A stretch of DNA of 64,000 bases, taken from positions 1 through 64,000 of the forward strand of contig NZ_FUIC01000008.1 in assembly GCF_900163695.1 (NCBI RefSeq), written 5' to 3'. The notes beneath the pieces were generated by a model, which saw nothing but the letters and a program-made list of their open reading frames with translations, was not told where the DNA came from and did not search any database. The DNA comes from Gulosibacter sp. 10. Its GTDB lineage: Bacteria > Actinomycetota > Actinomycetes > Actinomycetales > Microbacteriaceae. The translations under genes were made by a program, and so were the position numbers. How positions within the stretch are numbered: the first letter of the stretch is position 1; every line of letters begins with the position of its first letter. Positions 38,450 through 47,593 of the stretch are shown piece by piece.

Positions 38450-38495
38450 CGGCCCCCGGCCTGAGAAGAACTTCTCAGGCCGGGGCCGTTTTCGT
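38450..38495 (+). terminator. Intrinsic terminator after tRNA-Leu
   Basis: Long stem GGCCCCCGGCCTGAGAAG / CTTCTCAGGCCGGGGCC with one bulged base and a 2-nt top, followed by GTTTTC. Confidence 0.88.
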
Positions 38496-38503
38496 GCCCT
38501 GCG

Positions 38504-39514
38504 CTATCCCTGCGACACGGTGCGGAATCCCGCGTTGCCCATCGAGGAATCGGGGGTGTTCCGCGAGCGGGCCGAGTTGCGGTACCGATTGCAGTACGAC
38601 GGATGGCACAGATAGCTGCCGCCCCGCAGCACCCGCTCGGAGCCCTGCGCCGGCCCCGCCGGGTCGTGCAGCGGAGCGGACTCGTACGCGTCGGCCGCGA
38701 ACCAGTCGGCGCACCACTCCCACACGTTGCCCACGGTCTGCCACAGCCCGTAGCCGTTCGGGGCGTAGGAGCGCACGGGCGCGGTGCCGATCCATCCGTC
38801 CGCGGCGGTGTTGTGCGCAGGGAACGTCCCCTGCCACACGTTCGCGCGCCATACGCCGTCGTCTCCGTCGATCGGCTCCTCGCCCCAGGGGAAGGTCGCG
38901 CCGACGAGGCCGCCGCGGCTCGCGACCTCCCACTGCGCCTCGGTCGGCAGGCTGCGGCCGGCCCACGCGCAGTATGCGAGCGCGTCGTTCCAGGTCACGT
39001 GCACGACCGGATGCGAGGCTCGGCCCGCGAGCGAGGAGGCCCGCCCCTCGGGGCGGCGCCAGTCGGCGCCGCGGACCGTGATCCACCACGGCGTCCTCGG
39101 AACGGGGCCGCCGATGTCCCCGGTCGGCGCGTCGACGAGCAGGTGGAAGACCGCCGACGCGCCGAGGCGCTCCGCCTCGGTCGCGTATCCGGTCGCGTCG
39201 ACGAAGCGCGAGAACTGCGAGTTGGTGACCGGCGTCGCGTCGATCTCGAACTCGTCGAGCTCGACCGGGTGCACGGGCGTCTCGCCGTCGGCTGGGAGGC
39301 CGTCGCCGGAGGCGTCGCCGATGCGGAAGCGGCCGCCCGGCACGAGGCACTGCTCGATCGCGTGCGCGGATCGCGACTCCGCGTCGGGCGGCACGGCCTC
39401 GACGGGGCGGACTCGAGGGGCTGGCGATTCTCCCGCTGCCTCCGGGGCGGCCCCGCCCGTCGGACGTGCCCGACGGGGCGCGCAGCACGAGGCGTCAGGC
39501 GGCGGCTGCGTCAC
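38504..39514 (-). CDS. Formylglycine-generating enzyme (sulfatase maturase)
   Basis: 336 residues of the FGE-sulfatase fold, which oxidises the Cys of CxPxR in sulfatases to formylglycine. The start region IEQCLVPGGRFRIGD and the C-terminal VLRGGSYLCHPSYCNRYR (Cys303 and Cys308, spacing as in Streptomyces FGE) plus ARSRNTPDSSMGNAGFR mark an aerobic copper-type maturase with both active cysteines. The start GTG 39514 lies inside the end of the TetR gene (20-bp overlap), so both are cotranscribed. The cognate target is likely the arylsulfatase at 43824. Confidence 0.92.
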   Translation of the reverse strand: MTQPPPDASCCAPRRARPTGGAAPEAAGESPAPRVRPVEAVPPDAESRSAHAIEQCLVPGGRFRIGDASGDGLPADGETPVHPVELDEFEIDATPVTNSQFSRFVDATGYATEAERLGASAVFHLLVDAPTGDIGGPVPRTPWWITVRGADWRRPEGRASSLAGRASHPVVHVTWNDALAYCAWAGRSLPTEAQWEVASRGGLVGATFPWGEEPIDGDDGVWRANVWQGTFPAHNTAADGWIGTAPVRSYAPNGYGLWQTVGNVWEWCADWFAADAYESAPLHDPAGPAQGSERVLRGGSYLCHPSYCNRYRNSARSRNTPDSSMGNAGFRTVSQG

Positions 39515-40184
39515 CGCTGCGCTCCTCCGACGGCTCGACGGGGGCCGATGGTTCGGGCTCGCGGGTCTCGGCCGGATCCGGTTGCGCCGCAGGCCGCGCC
39601 CCCAGCGAGGCCATGACCGCGGAGATGCTGTTCGCCATGCTCTCCTCGGTGGCGGCCTCCGGTACGAGCACCGCGAGCATCTGCCATCCGGCGTTGTGCG
39701 CGGACACGCGGTTCACCGCGTTCTCGATGTCGATCCCGGAGTCGAGCTCGCCGTCCTCCGCCGCCTCGGTCAGGAAGCGGCGGATCAGCGCACGGCGGCT
39801 GACGATGTTGTCGTGATGGATCTGCCACAGGCGCTCGTCCTGCGCGGCGCGGTCCCAGAAGGAGAGCACGACGCGGGAGCGGTTCGCCCCGTCCTCCTCG
39901 AACGGCAGCAGCTCCTCGGTCATGAGCCGCAGCGCGTCGAGTCCCCGGAGCCCCTCGACCCGCTCCAGCGTGCGCTCGTGCGAGTCGTTGAAGACCCGGA
40001 GGAAGGCGGCGGTGAGGAGGCTCTGCTTGTCGGGGAAGTACCGGGAGATGGCCCCGTGGGCGTAGCCGGCCTCGGCGGCGATCTCGCGCATCGTCACGCG
40101 ATCGAACCCGTCCCTGACGATGATCTGCGTGACGGCGGCGACGATGTGCGCACGTCGTTCTTCGTGGTCGACGATCTTCGGCAT
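39495..40184 (-). CDS. TetR family transcriptional regulator
   Basis: 229 residues. The N-terminal HTH is typical (IIVRDGFDRVTMREIAAEAG, YAHGAISRYFPDKQSLLTAA). The C-terminal ligand domain is unclassified; the tail (~200-229) is Pro/Ala/Glu-rich. It sits first in a minus-strand pair with the maturase and is divergent from the sulfate-ester importer. Three related CACCA-NN-TGG-type sites in the intergenic region are probable operators. I infer repression of the module until sulfur limitation or a substrate signal. Confidence 0.88.
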   Translation of the reverse strand: MPKIVDHEERRAHIVAAVTQIIVRDGFDRVTMREIAAEAGYAHGAISRYFPDKQSLLTAAFLRVFNDSHERTLERVEGLRGLDALRLMTEELLPFEEDGANRSRVVLSFWDRAAQDERLWQIHHDNIVSRRALIRRFLTEAAEDGELDSGIDIENAVNRVSAHNAGWQMLAVLVPEAATEESMANSISAVMASLGARPAAQPDPAETREPEPSAPVEPSEERSGDAAAA

Positions 40185-40274
40185 GGTGCGTTTCCACCTC
40201 TCCCTGGTCTCCCCCGATCCTATTCCGGGAAAGGCGGCCGTTCCCGATGATCGGCGCGAGCGCGATGGGAAAAA

Positions 40275-40353
40275 CACCACATGGAGACGAATCGTTACCT
40301 CGCCGTTACTTGAAGTCACCACTTGGAGATTATTCTTGGGTCACCATTTGGTG
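40275..40353. promoter_or_regulatory. Three TetR-type operator repeats plus importer promoter
   Basis: CACCACATGGAG (40275-40286), CACCACTTGGAG (40317-40328), and CACCATTTGGTG (40342-40353, perfect palindrome). They are 42 and 25 bp apart. TTGAAG (40310-40315) and TATTCT (40331-40336) form a possible promoter with a 15-bp spacer; the second operator lies over the spacer. The remainder of 40185-40410 has no gene. Confidence 0.6.
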
Positions 40354-40410
40354 TTTTATCCGGCGGCGGGTCTCCGGCCCCGCGCCGAACCGACAAAGGA
40401 GTCGTAAGCC

Positions 40411-41412
40411 ATGAAGAAGACCAACCGCCTCATCCGAGGGCTCGCGCTCGCCGCGACCGCGGCGCTCGCCCTCACCGCCTGTTCCTCGGGCGGCGGCAGC
40501 GACGAGGGCGGCGGCGAGGGCGGACTCACGACCCTCAAGGTCGCCACGATCGGCCTGACCTCCGACGGCAGCCTGCTCACGGGGATCGAGCAGGGGTTCT
40601 TCGAGGAGGAGGGACTCCAGATCGAGACCTCGATCGTCGCGAATCCCCCGGCCGGGCTCGCGGCCGCGCAGAGCGGTCAGGTCGACATCACCTACACCCC
40701 GAGCATCCCGCTGCTCAACGCGCTGAGCCAGGGAGTGCCGGTCCAGGTGATCGGCGCCGCCGACGGCTACCCGGCGACTGCCGAGGCCATCGACGATCCG
40801 GCCGAATTCGACGATACCGGGCTCTTCGCGAGCGCCGACAGCGGCATCGCGTCCGTCGCGGACCTCGAGGGCAAGACCATCGCCGTGCCCGCGCGCAACG
40901 CCCAGCTCGAGGTGGTCATCGCGAATGAGCTCGAGGAGGCCGGCATCGATCCGTCGACCGGCGTCGAGTGGGTGGTGCTCGATTTCACCTCCGCCGTCCA
41001 GGGACTGCAGAACGGCACCGTCGACGCGGCGGGCCTCGTCAGCCCGTTCACCATCGAGGCCGAGGAGATCGGCGCCGTCCAGATCTCGGCCCCGTCGATC
41101 TCCTTCTTCGAGACCGGCGCGACGGGCCTCTGGGTGTCCGGGGCATCGACGATCGAGGGCGACAGGGAGGCGATCGAGGCATTCCAGCGAGCGATCGTGA
41201 AGTCGAACGAGTACGCGACCGAGCACCCGGAGGAGGCCATGCAGGCCGGCCTCGACTACACGAACTCCGAACTCGCCATCGATCAGGTGAAGGTTCCCGT
41301 CTGGCCCACCGAGGTGCTGCCCGAGAACCTCGAGACGCCGAACGAGAAGATGGTGAACCTCGGATTCCTGCCCGAGCCGGTGGACCTCGACGATGTCATC
41401 TACGGGGGCTGA
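40411..41412 (+). CDS. ABC transporter substrate-binding lipoprotein (SsuA/NMT1-like)
   Basis: 333 residues: signal peptide with lipobox LALTAC, Cys24, then a Ser/Gly/Glu linker and a periplasmic-binding fold (LKVATIGLTSDGSLLTGIEQ, GQVDITYTPSIPLL, LEGKTIAVPARNAQLEVV). It resembles aliphatic sulfonate, sulfate-ester or taurine binders. First gene of an operon: gaps are 1 bp or overlaps to the permeases and ATPase. It probably captures organosulfate for the downstream sulfatase. Confidence 0.88.
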   Translation: MKKTNRLIRGLALAATAALALTACSSGGGSDEGGGEGGLTTLKVATIGLTSDGSLLTGIEQGFFEEEGLQIETSIVANPPAGLAAAQSGQVDITYTPSIPLLNALSQGVPVQVIGAADGYPATAEAIDDPAEFDDTGLFASADSGIASVADLEGKTIAVPARNAQLEVVIANELEEAGIDPSTGVEWVVLDFTSAVQGLQNGTVDAAGLVSPFTIEAEEIGAVQISAPSISFFETGATGLWVSGASTIEGDREAIEAFQRAIVKSNEYATEHPEEAMQAGLDYTNSELAIDQVKVPVWPTEVLPENLETPNEKMVNLGFLPEPVDLDDVIYGG

Positions 41413-41413
41413 C

Positions 41414-42190
41414 ATGCGGCGGACCCGTGTGCTGCGGTACGGCGCGGGCGCGCTCGGCATCGCCGTCGCGCTGGGCGCGTGGCAGCTGGCGGCGGTCGGC
41501 CCGATGGCCTCGTCGCCGCTGCCTCCCGCGAGCGATTCCATCGCGGCGATGCTCGAGCTGCTCGGCACCGCCGAGATGTGGCAGGCGACGGGGGCGACCC
41601 TGGCGATGGCGCTCGGCGGGCTCGTGCTCGCGGCCGTCGCGGGAGTGATCATCGGCATCGCGGTCGGCGTCTCCCCCGTCGCGATGCACGCCACGAGGGT
41701 GCCCCTCGAGTTCCTCAAGCCCATCCCGCCGATCGTGATCCTGCCGATCGTCGTGCTGGTGCTCGGGCCGACGGCCCAGATGGGCACGTTCCTGGTGTTC
41801 TTCGGGAGCTTCATCGCGATCGCGGTGCAGACCTCCGCCGGCGTGTTCGACACCGATCCGGTGACGCGGGATACGGGACGGTCCTACGGGATGCGGTCCG
41901 GCGAGATCCTGTCGAGCATCGTATTGCCGAGCGCGCTGCCGTACATCGGGACGGCGATCAGAGTGGCCGCGCCGACGGCGCTCATCATCGCCGTGGTGGC
42001 CGGCCTGCTCGGCGGCGGGCCCGGGCTCGGGCAGTCCTTGCTCCTCGCGCAGATCTCGGGCAATCAGCCCCAGCTGTTCGCCTACGTGCTCATCCTCGGA
42101 ATCCTGGGGCTCATCGTGCAGGGGCTCGCGCAGTGGGGCGAGCAGCGCCTGCTGCACTGGCACCCGCAATACCGGAAGGCGGCGGTCTGA
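41414..42190 (+). CDS. ABC transporter permease 1
   Basis: 258 residues, about six membrane helices, BPD_transp_1 fold with the EAA-like loop DTGRSYGMRSGEILSSIVLPS. Starts at ATG 41414 one base after the substrate-binding gene stop; TGATG junction (42188-42192) to the next permease. Pairs with the second permease, probably as a heterodimer. Confidence 0.88.
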   Translation: MRRTRVLRYGAGALGIAVALGAWQLAAVGPMASSPLPPASDSIAAMLELLGTAEMWQATGATLAMALGGLVLAAVAGVIIGIAVGVSPVAMHATRVPLEFLKPIPPIVILPIVVLVLGPTAQMGTFLVFFGSFIAIAVQTSAGVFDTDPVTRDTGRSYGMRSGEILSSIVLPSALPYIGTAIRVAAPTALIIAVVAGLLGGGPGLGQSLLLAQISGNQPQLFAYVLILGILGLIVQGLAQWGEQRLLHWHPQYRKAAV

Positions 42191-43026
42191 TGACGTTCAC
42201 CTCTTCGATTCAGGTCCGCACCAGGGTCGCTCGTAAGCAGCGCCGCAGCGGTGTGCCGCGCGGCGTGCTCATCGGCGTCGAGATCCTCGTGCCGATCCTG
42301 CTGCTCGCACTGTGGTGGCTGGCGTCGGCGAACTCGACGAACACGTTCTTCCCGCCGCTGCAGTCGATCCTCGAGCGCATGTGGCAGCTGCTCCAGACGC
42401 CCGTGTTCTGGACGAACGTGGGCGCTTCGGTGGGCAACCTCCTGCTCTCGTTCGTGCTCGCGAGCGCGCTCGGGGTCGTGCTCGGCGCGGCGCTGGGGCT
42501 CGTGAAGCCGATCGCGTGGCTCGTGGAGCCCACGGTGCACTTCTTCCGCGCGATCCCTCCGGTCGCGCTCGTGCCGATCTTCGTGTCGCTCATCGGGTTC
42601 GGCAACGAGACGCGCATCCTCTCGATCACCCTGTCGGCGCTGTTCCCGGTGCTCATCTCCACGATCGACGGCATCAAGGGCGCCGAGCCGACGCTCGGCA
42701 TGGTGTCGCGGGTGTACCGGATCGGCTGGCTGGACCGGCTGCAGTCGGCCGTGCTCCCGGCGGCCTCGCCGAGAATCCTCTCGGGCATGCAGGTGGGCCT
42801 GATGGCCGCCTTCGTGGTGATGATCGCCTCCGAGATGCTCGGCTCCTCGAACGGCCTCGGCGCGATGACGCTGCAGGCGCAGCAGTCGTTCATGATCGCC
42901 GACATGTGGGTCGGCATCCTCACGCTGGGCGTGCTCGGCTATGCCGCGACCGCACTCTTCGTACTCTTCCGGCGCCGCGTGCTGCGCTGGTACATCGCCT
43001 CCCAGAAGCAGGAGAAGAACGCATGA
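42190..43026 (+). CDS. ABC transporter permease 2
   Basis: 278 residues, membrane permease of the same fold but clearly different sequence from permease 1: EAA-like loop SRVYRIGWLDRLQSAVLPAASP and FFRAIPPVALVPIF. Overlaps the ATPase gene by 4 bp (ATGA at 43023). Most SsuC-type importers use one permease; two may indicate a heterodimeric channel. Confidence 0.88.
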   Translation: MTFTSSIQVRTRVARKQRRSGVPRGVLIGVEILVPILLLALWWLASANSTNTFFPPLQSILERMWQLLQTPVFWTNVGASVGNLLLSFVLASALGVVLGAALGLVKPIAWLVEPTVHFFRAIPPVALVPIFVSLIGFGNETRILSITLSALFPVLISTIDGIKGAEPTLGMVSRVYRIGWLDRLQSAVLPAASPRILSGMQVGLMAAFVVMIASEMLGSSNGLGAMTLQAQQSFMIADMWVGILTLGVLGYAATALFVLFRRRVLRWYIASQKQEKNA

Positions 43027-43820
43027 CCACCCAATCCCGGAGCCGGCTCGACGCACCGCGTCTGAGCGTCAAGGGGCTCGCGAAGACCTACGAGACGAAG
43101 AAGGGCGCGGTGCCGGTCATCGCGGATCTCACCTTCGACGTCGCGGCCGCCGAGATCGTGTGCATCGTCGGCCCCTCGGGCATCGGCAAGACGACGCTGC
43201 TCAAGTGCCTCACCGGACTGCAGTCGATCACCGCCGGCCGCGCGGAGATCGACGGGCACCCGATCGACGGGCCGCCGGAGGAGATGGCGCTCGTCTTCCA
43301 GGAGTACACGCGCTCGCTCATGCCGTGGCTCACGGTCGAGAAGAATGTGCGCCTGCCGCTCAAGCACCTGCGCCTGCCGAAGCGGGAGCAGGAGGAGCGC
43401 ATCTCCTCGGCGCTGGCGGCCGTCGGGCTGGCGGGCGCGGAGCAGAAGTACCCCTGGCAGCTGTCGGGCGGCATGCAGCAGCGCGTGGCGATCGCCCGCG
43501 CGATCGCCTACCGGCCGGAGGTGCTCATCATGGACGAGCCCTTCGCGTCGGTCGACGCGCAGACCCGATTCGAGCTCGAGGATCTCTGCCTGCGCATCCG
43601 CGAGCAGTTCGGCATGACCATCGTGGTGGTGACCCACGACATCGATGAGGCCGTGTACCTCTCCGACCGCGTCGTCGTGCTCGGCGAGCGGCCCGCGCGG
43701 GTCACGCGCGTGCTCGAGATCGACTTCGGCGGGCCGCGCGACCAGATCACCACCCGTTCGATCCCCGAGTTCGCCGAGCTGCGCACCGAGATCCTCGAGC
43801 TCATCCGGAAGGCGGGTTGA
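43023..43820 (+). CDS. ABC transporter ATP-binding protein
   Basis: 265 residues. Walker A GPSGIGKTTLLK, Q-loop VFQEYTRSLMPW, signature LSGGMQQRVAIARA, Walker B EVLIMDEPFASVDA, switch His in VVTHDIDEAV. Nitrate/sulfonate/taurine type. Energises the importer. The stop is followed by the sulfatase start after 3 bp. Confidence 0.92.
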   Translation: MTTQSRSRLDAPRLSVKGLAKTYETKKGAVPVIADLTFDVAAAEIVCIVGPSGIGKTTLLKCLTGLQSITAGRAEIDGHPIDGPPEEMALVFQEYTRSLMPWLTVEKNVRLPLKHLRLPKREQEERISSALAAVGLAGAEQKYPWQLSGGMQQRVAIARAIAYRPEVLIMDEPFASVDAQTRFELEDLCLRIREQFGMTIVVVTHDIDEAVYLSDRVVVLGERPARVTRVLEIDFGGPRDQITTRSIPEFAELRTEILELIRKAG

Positions 43821-43823
43821 CGG

Positions 43824-46181
43824 GTGGCGGACGAGACGGCGGCCGGCGGACGCGAATCGGGTACGGAGGGCGGACCGCCGCCGTACCGGGCGTACGAGGG
43901 CTTCGGCGGCCGGATCGCCGAGTTCGCCTCCGAGTCGACCCCGTGGTGGCCCGAGCGGCCGAAGGCTCGGGAGGGCTCGCCGAACGTCGTCGTGATGCTC
44001 GTGGACGACCTCGGGTTCAGCGATCTCGGTCCGTTCGGGGGCGAGATCCCGACGCCGAACATCGACGCGCTGGCCGGCGACGGCTGGGTGTTCACGAACT
44101 ACCGCACCGCCCCGATGTGCTCGCCGGCCCGTGCCGCGCTCATGACCGGGTTGAACCCGCACCGTGCGGGCTTCGGCTTCGTCGCGCACACCGATCCGGG
44201 CTACCCGGGCTTCACCTGCGAGCTGCCGGAGGACGCGCCGACGCTCGCCGAGTCGCTGCGGGCCGGAGGCTACGCGACCTTCGCGGTCGGCAAATGGCAC
44301 CTCACCCTCGAGTCCCGCCTGCACGACGCGGCCGACAAGTCGTCGTGGCCGCTGCAGCGCGGCTTCGACCGCTACTTCGGCAGCATGGACGGCTTCACCT
44401 CCCTCCATCATCCGCATCGGCTCGTGCGCGACAACTCGGTCGTGGACGTCGAGGAGTTCCCCGAGGGCTACTTCCTCACCGACGAGCTCACGGGCGAGGC
44501 CCTCGCGATGCTCGACGAGCTGCGCGTGAACGACGCGACCAAGCCCTTCTTCCTGTACTACGCCCACACCTCGGTGCACGGCCCCATCCAGGCGAAGCGG
44601 ACAGACATCGAGCGGCACCGCGGTCGATACGAGGCCGGGTGGAACGCGCTGCGCGAGGCCCGCTTCGCCCGGCAGCGGGAGCTCGGCATCGTGCCGGATC
44701 ATGCGGAGCTGCCCGCCGACGCGATCGCCGACGGGGATCGGATCCCGCGTTGGGAATCGCTCGACGAGGACGAGCGGCTGCTGTTCGCCCGGCACATGGA
44801 GGCCTACGCCGCGGCGGTCGAGGAGGTCGACCAGAGCGTCGGGCGCCTGGTCGAGCACCTCCGGCGCCTCGGCGAGTTCGAGAACACGATCGTGATGATC
44901 GCGAGCGACAACGGCGGCACCGCCGAGGGCGGCCCGAGCGGCACCCGCAGCTACTTCGCGCAGTTCGGGCACTCCGCCCCCGTCCCCGAGGACTGGGTGC
45001 GCGACGTGCCGCTCGACCCCGAGGACATCGGCGGGCCGAAGGTCTTCAACCAGTACCCGACCGGGTGGGCCCGCGTGTCGAACACGCCCTTCAGGTCGTT
45101 CAAGTCCTCCACCTACGAGGGGGGCGTGCACGCGCCGCTCGTCGTGTCGTGGCCGGCTGCCCCCGCGAAGGCGAGGGGCCTCCGCGACCAGTTCGTGTTC
45201 GTCTCCGACCTCGCTCCGACCGTCCTCGAGCTCGCGGGGGTGCCGGCGCTCGCGGAGCGCCACGGCAGACGGGCGCGGCCCGCGGACGGCCGCAGCGTCG
45301 CCGACGTGCTCGACGACCCCGGCGCCGAGGGCCGCGAGCAGCAGTACTTCGAGTGCGTCGGCAGGCGCGCCATGATCGACGGCGCCTGGAAGGCGGTCTC
45401 CCCCGAGCCGCCCACGCGCGCCGCCGGCGCCGCGGGCGGGCGCTGGGAGCTCTACCACCTCGCCGACGACCCGACCGAGTCCCGGGACCTCGCCCCGGAC
45501 GAGCCCGAGCGCGTCGCGGCGCTCGCCGCGCGCTGGCGCGAGGAGGCGTGGGACAACGCGGTCTTCCCGCTCGACGACGGCGCGCTCCACGCGAACCGCC
45601 CCGAGACCGAGGCTGCGCTCGAGGCGCCGGCCGAGCTCGTCGCATTCCGCCCGCCGCTCGAGCGCTTCCGGGCGTCGAAGCTCACGGTGCTCAAGTCGTT
45701 CGCGGTCGAGGCGAGGGTTCGCCTCGACGCGGGCGCCGCGGGCGTGATCGTCGCCCACGGCGACCAGGGCGGCGGATATCTGCTCGCGATCGAGGCAGGC
45801 GCCCCGCTCCTCTCCTACAACGCCTACGGCGACATGCACCGCGCGCGCGGCGCCGACCTCGTACCGGGCCCGCACGAGCTGCGTCTTCGCTTCGACGAGA
45901 TCGAGGGGCTGCGCTGGCGGATCCGCCTCGACGTCGACGACGAGCCGGCCGCGGAGCTCTCGGCCGTCCCGATGCTGCTCGGCATGGCGCCGTTCACCGG
46001 CATCAGCGTCGGCTACGACTACGGCGGCCCGGTCGATTGGGAGCTGCACGAGCGGCATCGATCGTTCCGATTCTCGGCCGGCACGATCGAGCGCCTGCGC
46101 TACGTGCCGGGAGCGCGCTCCCGGCACGATCGCACGGTGCTGCACGCGATCGGCGCGGCCGTCGCCCGGATCGCCGACTGA
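43824..46181 (+). CDS. Arylsulfatase (formylglycine type)
   Basis: 785 residues. The S1-type sulfatase signature is C99-S-P-A-R103 in RTAPMCSPARAALMTG, in which Cys99 would be converted to formylglycine. Metal Asp residues in VVMLVDDLGFSDLG; KWHLT and HTSVHGP-like segments contribute further active-site residues. No signal peptide is visible, so it is predicted cytosolic, matching import of the ester by the transporter. The C-terminal ~150 residues look like a beta-rich accessory domain. The genes for import, hydrolysis and maturase thus form one module. Confidence 0.92.
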   Translation: MADETAAGGRESGTEGGPPPYRAYEGFGGRIAEFASESTPWWPERPKAREGSPNVVVMLVDDLGFSDLGPFGGEIPTPNIDALAGDGWVFTNYRTAPMCSPARAALMTGLNPHRAGFGFVAHTDPGYPGFTCELPEDAPTLAESLRAGGYATFAVGKWHLTLESRLHDAADKSSWPLQRGFDRYFGSMDGFTSLHHPHRLVRDNSVVDVEEFPEGYFLTDELTGEALAMLDELRVNDATKPFFLYYAHTSVHGPIQAKRTDIERHRGRYEAGWNALREARFARQRELGIVPDHAELPADAIADGDRIPRWESLDEDERLLFARHMEAYAAAVEEVDQSVGRLVEHLRRLGEFENTIVMIASDNGGTAEGGPSGTRSYFAQFGHSAPVPEDWVRDVPLDPEDIGGPKVFNQYPTGWARVSNTPFRSFKSSTYEGGVHAPLVVSWPAAPAKARGLRDQFVFVSDLAPTVLELAGVPALAERHGRRARPADGRSVADVLDDPGAEGREQQYFECVGRRAMIDGAWKAVSPEPPTRAAGAAGGRWELYHLADDPTESRDLAPDEPERVAALAARWREEAWDNAVFPLDDGALHANRPETEAALEAPAELVAFRPPLERFRASKLTVLKSFAVEARVRLDAGAAGVIVAHGDQGGGYLLAIEAGAPLLSYNAYGDMHRARGADLVPGPHELRLRFDEIEGLRWRIRLDVDDEPAAELSAVPMLLGMAPFTGISVGYDYGGPVDWELHERHRSFRFSAGTIERLRYVPGARSRHDRTVLHAIGAAVARIAD

Positions 46182-46286
46182 GCGACGGGCGACGCCGTGG
46201 CGCGCGCTGCGATGCCGAACCGCTCGACGATCCGCCGCATACCGCGCGACTCGGCCGAACCTGTCGCCCGGGAACGGCCCCGAGCC

Positions 46287-47492
46287 TCACGCGATGGGCA
46301 GGTCCCGGGAGTCGAGCGCGCAGCCGCGTCCATCGCGGGCGTCGAGATACGGCGATCCTCCCGTCACGTTGTCGCCGCGGTTCGGCCGCGGCCTCGGCCG
46401 CCGGGGCTCCTCCTCGCCGTACTTGCGGCGCACCAGCTCGGCGTGCGAGGGGGCGGTCTCCGGCACCGAGGGGTCGCGCACGTCCGCGAGTTCGCGGCGG
46501 AGCACCGGGACCACCTCCTCGCCGAGCAGCTCCAGCTGCTCGAGCACGGTCTCGAGCGGCAGCCCGGCGTGATCGATGAGGAACAGCTGCCGCTGGTAGT
46601 CGCCGAAGGTCTCCCGGAACGAGAGCGTCTTGTCGACGACCTCCTGCGGGCTGCCCACGGACAGCGGCGTCTGCCGCATGAACTCCTCCATGCCCGGCCC
46701 GCGGCCGTAGACGGGGGCCTCGTCGAAGTACGGCCGGAAGCCCTCGCGCGCGTCCTGGGATCGCTTGGCGATGAAGGTCTGTCCCCCGAGCCCCACGATC
46801 GCGTCCTCGGCCCTGCCGTGGCCGTGGTGCTCGTACCGCTCGCGGTAGAAGTCGACGAGCCGGAGCGAGTGCCCTGACGGGGCGAAGATGTGGTTGGCGA
46901 AGAATCCGTCGCCGTAGTACGCGGCCTGCTCCGCGATCTCCGGCGTCCTGATGGAGCCGTGCCAGACGAAGGGCGGCACGTCGTCGAGCGGGCGCGGCGT
47001 CGAGGTGAAGCCCTGGAGCGGGGTGCGGAAATTCCCGCTGTGGTCGACGACGTCCTCTCGCCAGAGCCGGTGCAGCAGGTTGTAGTTGTCGAGCGCGAGC
47101 GGCAGGGCCGAGCGGATGTCCTTCCCGAACCAGGGATACACCGGCGCGGTGTTGCCGCGACCGAGCATGAGATCCGTGCGCCCCTTCGACAGGTGCTGCA
47201 GCATCGCGTACTCCTCGGCGATCCGCACGGGGTCGTTCGTGGTGATCAGCGTGGTCGCGGTGCTGAGCTTCAGCCGCTCCGTCCGTGCGGCGATGAAGGC
47301 GAGCAGCGTCGTCGGCGACGAGGAGAAGAACGGCGGGTTGTGGTGCTCGCCGATCGCGAAGACGTCGAGCCCCGCCTCCTCCGCCTTCGCCGCGATCCTC
47401 GTGACGGCGTCGATGCGCTCGGCCTCGCTCGGGGTGCGGCCGGTCGTGGGGTCGCGCGTGACGTCGCTCACGCTGAAGATGCCGAATTCCAT
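46287..47492 (-). CDS. LLM-class FMN-dependent monooxygenase (CE1758-like)
   Basis: 401 residues of the bacterial luciferase-like family. MEFGIFSVSDVTRDPTTGRT, AIGEHHNPPFFSSSPTTLLA and LMLGRGNTAPVYPWFGKDIR resemble CE1758-type proteins of actinobacteria. FMNH2 must come from a reductase; none is encoded nearby. The substrate is unknown; it converges with the sulfatase gene and could act on organosulfur compounds, but this is only positional. ATG 47492 has GGAG upstream. Confidence 0.82.
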   Translation of the reverse strand: MEFGIFSVSDVTRDPTTGRTPSEAERIDAVTRIAAKAEEAGLDVFAIGEHHNPPFFSSSPTTLLAFIAARTERLKLSTATTLITTNDPVRIAEEYAMLQHLSKGRTDLMLGRGNTAPVYPWFGKDIRSALPLALDNYNLLHRLWREDVVDHSGNFRTPLQGFTSTPRPLDDVPPFVWHGSIRTPEIAEQAAYYGDGFFANHIFAPSGHSLRLVDFYRERYEHHGHGRAEDAIVGLGGQTFIAKRSQDAREGFRPYFDEAPVYGRGPGMEEFMRQTPLSVGSPQEVVDKTLSFRETFGDYQRQLFLIDHAGLPLETVLEQLELLGEEVVPVLRRELADVRDPSVPETAPSHAELVRRKYGEEEPRRPRPRPNRGDNVTGGSPYLDARDGRGCALDSRDLPIA

Positions 47493-47533
47493 GCTGTGCG
47501 CTCCTCGAGGGGCGGCCGACGCCACCCCGGTTC

Positions 47534-47551
47534 ATGCATTTGCATATAATC
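47534..47551. promoter_or_regulatory. AT-rich palindrome before LLM monooxygenase gene
   Basis: ATGCA-TT-TGCAT (47534-47545) overlaps TATAAT/TTATAT sequence just downstream. It lies about 42 bp before the monooxygenase start and may be its promoter/operator. Confidence 0.35.
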
Positions 47552-47593
47552 TAACGCAGACCGGGGGCATCTGCTCCCGGGCGCCGGCGGCGG

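Noticed and set aside
40275-40353. CRISPR-like array
   Set aside because: Only three short 12-bp sites with unequal spacing; better explained as operators.
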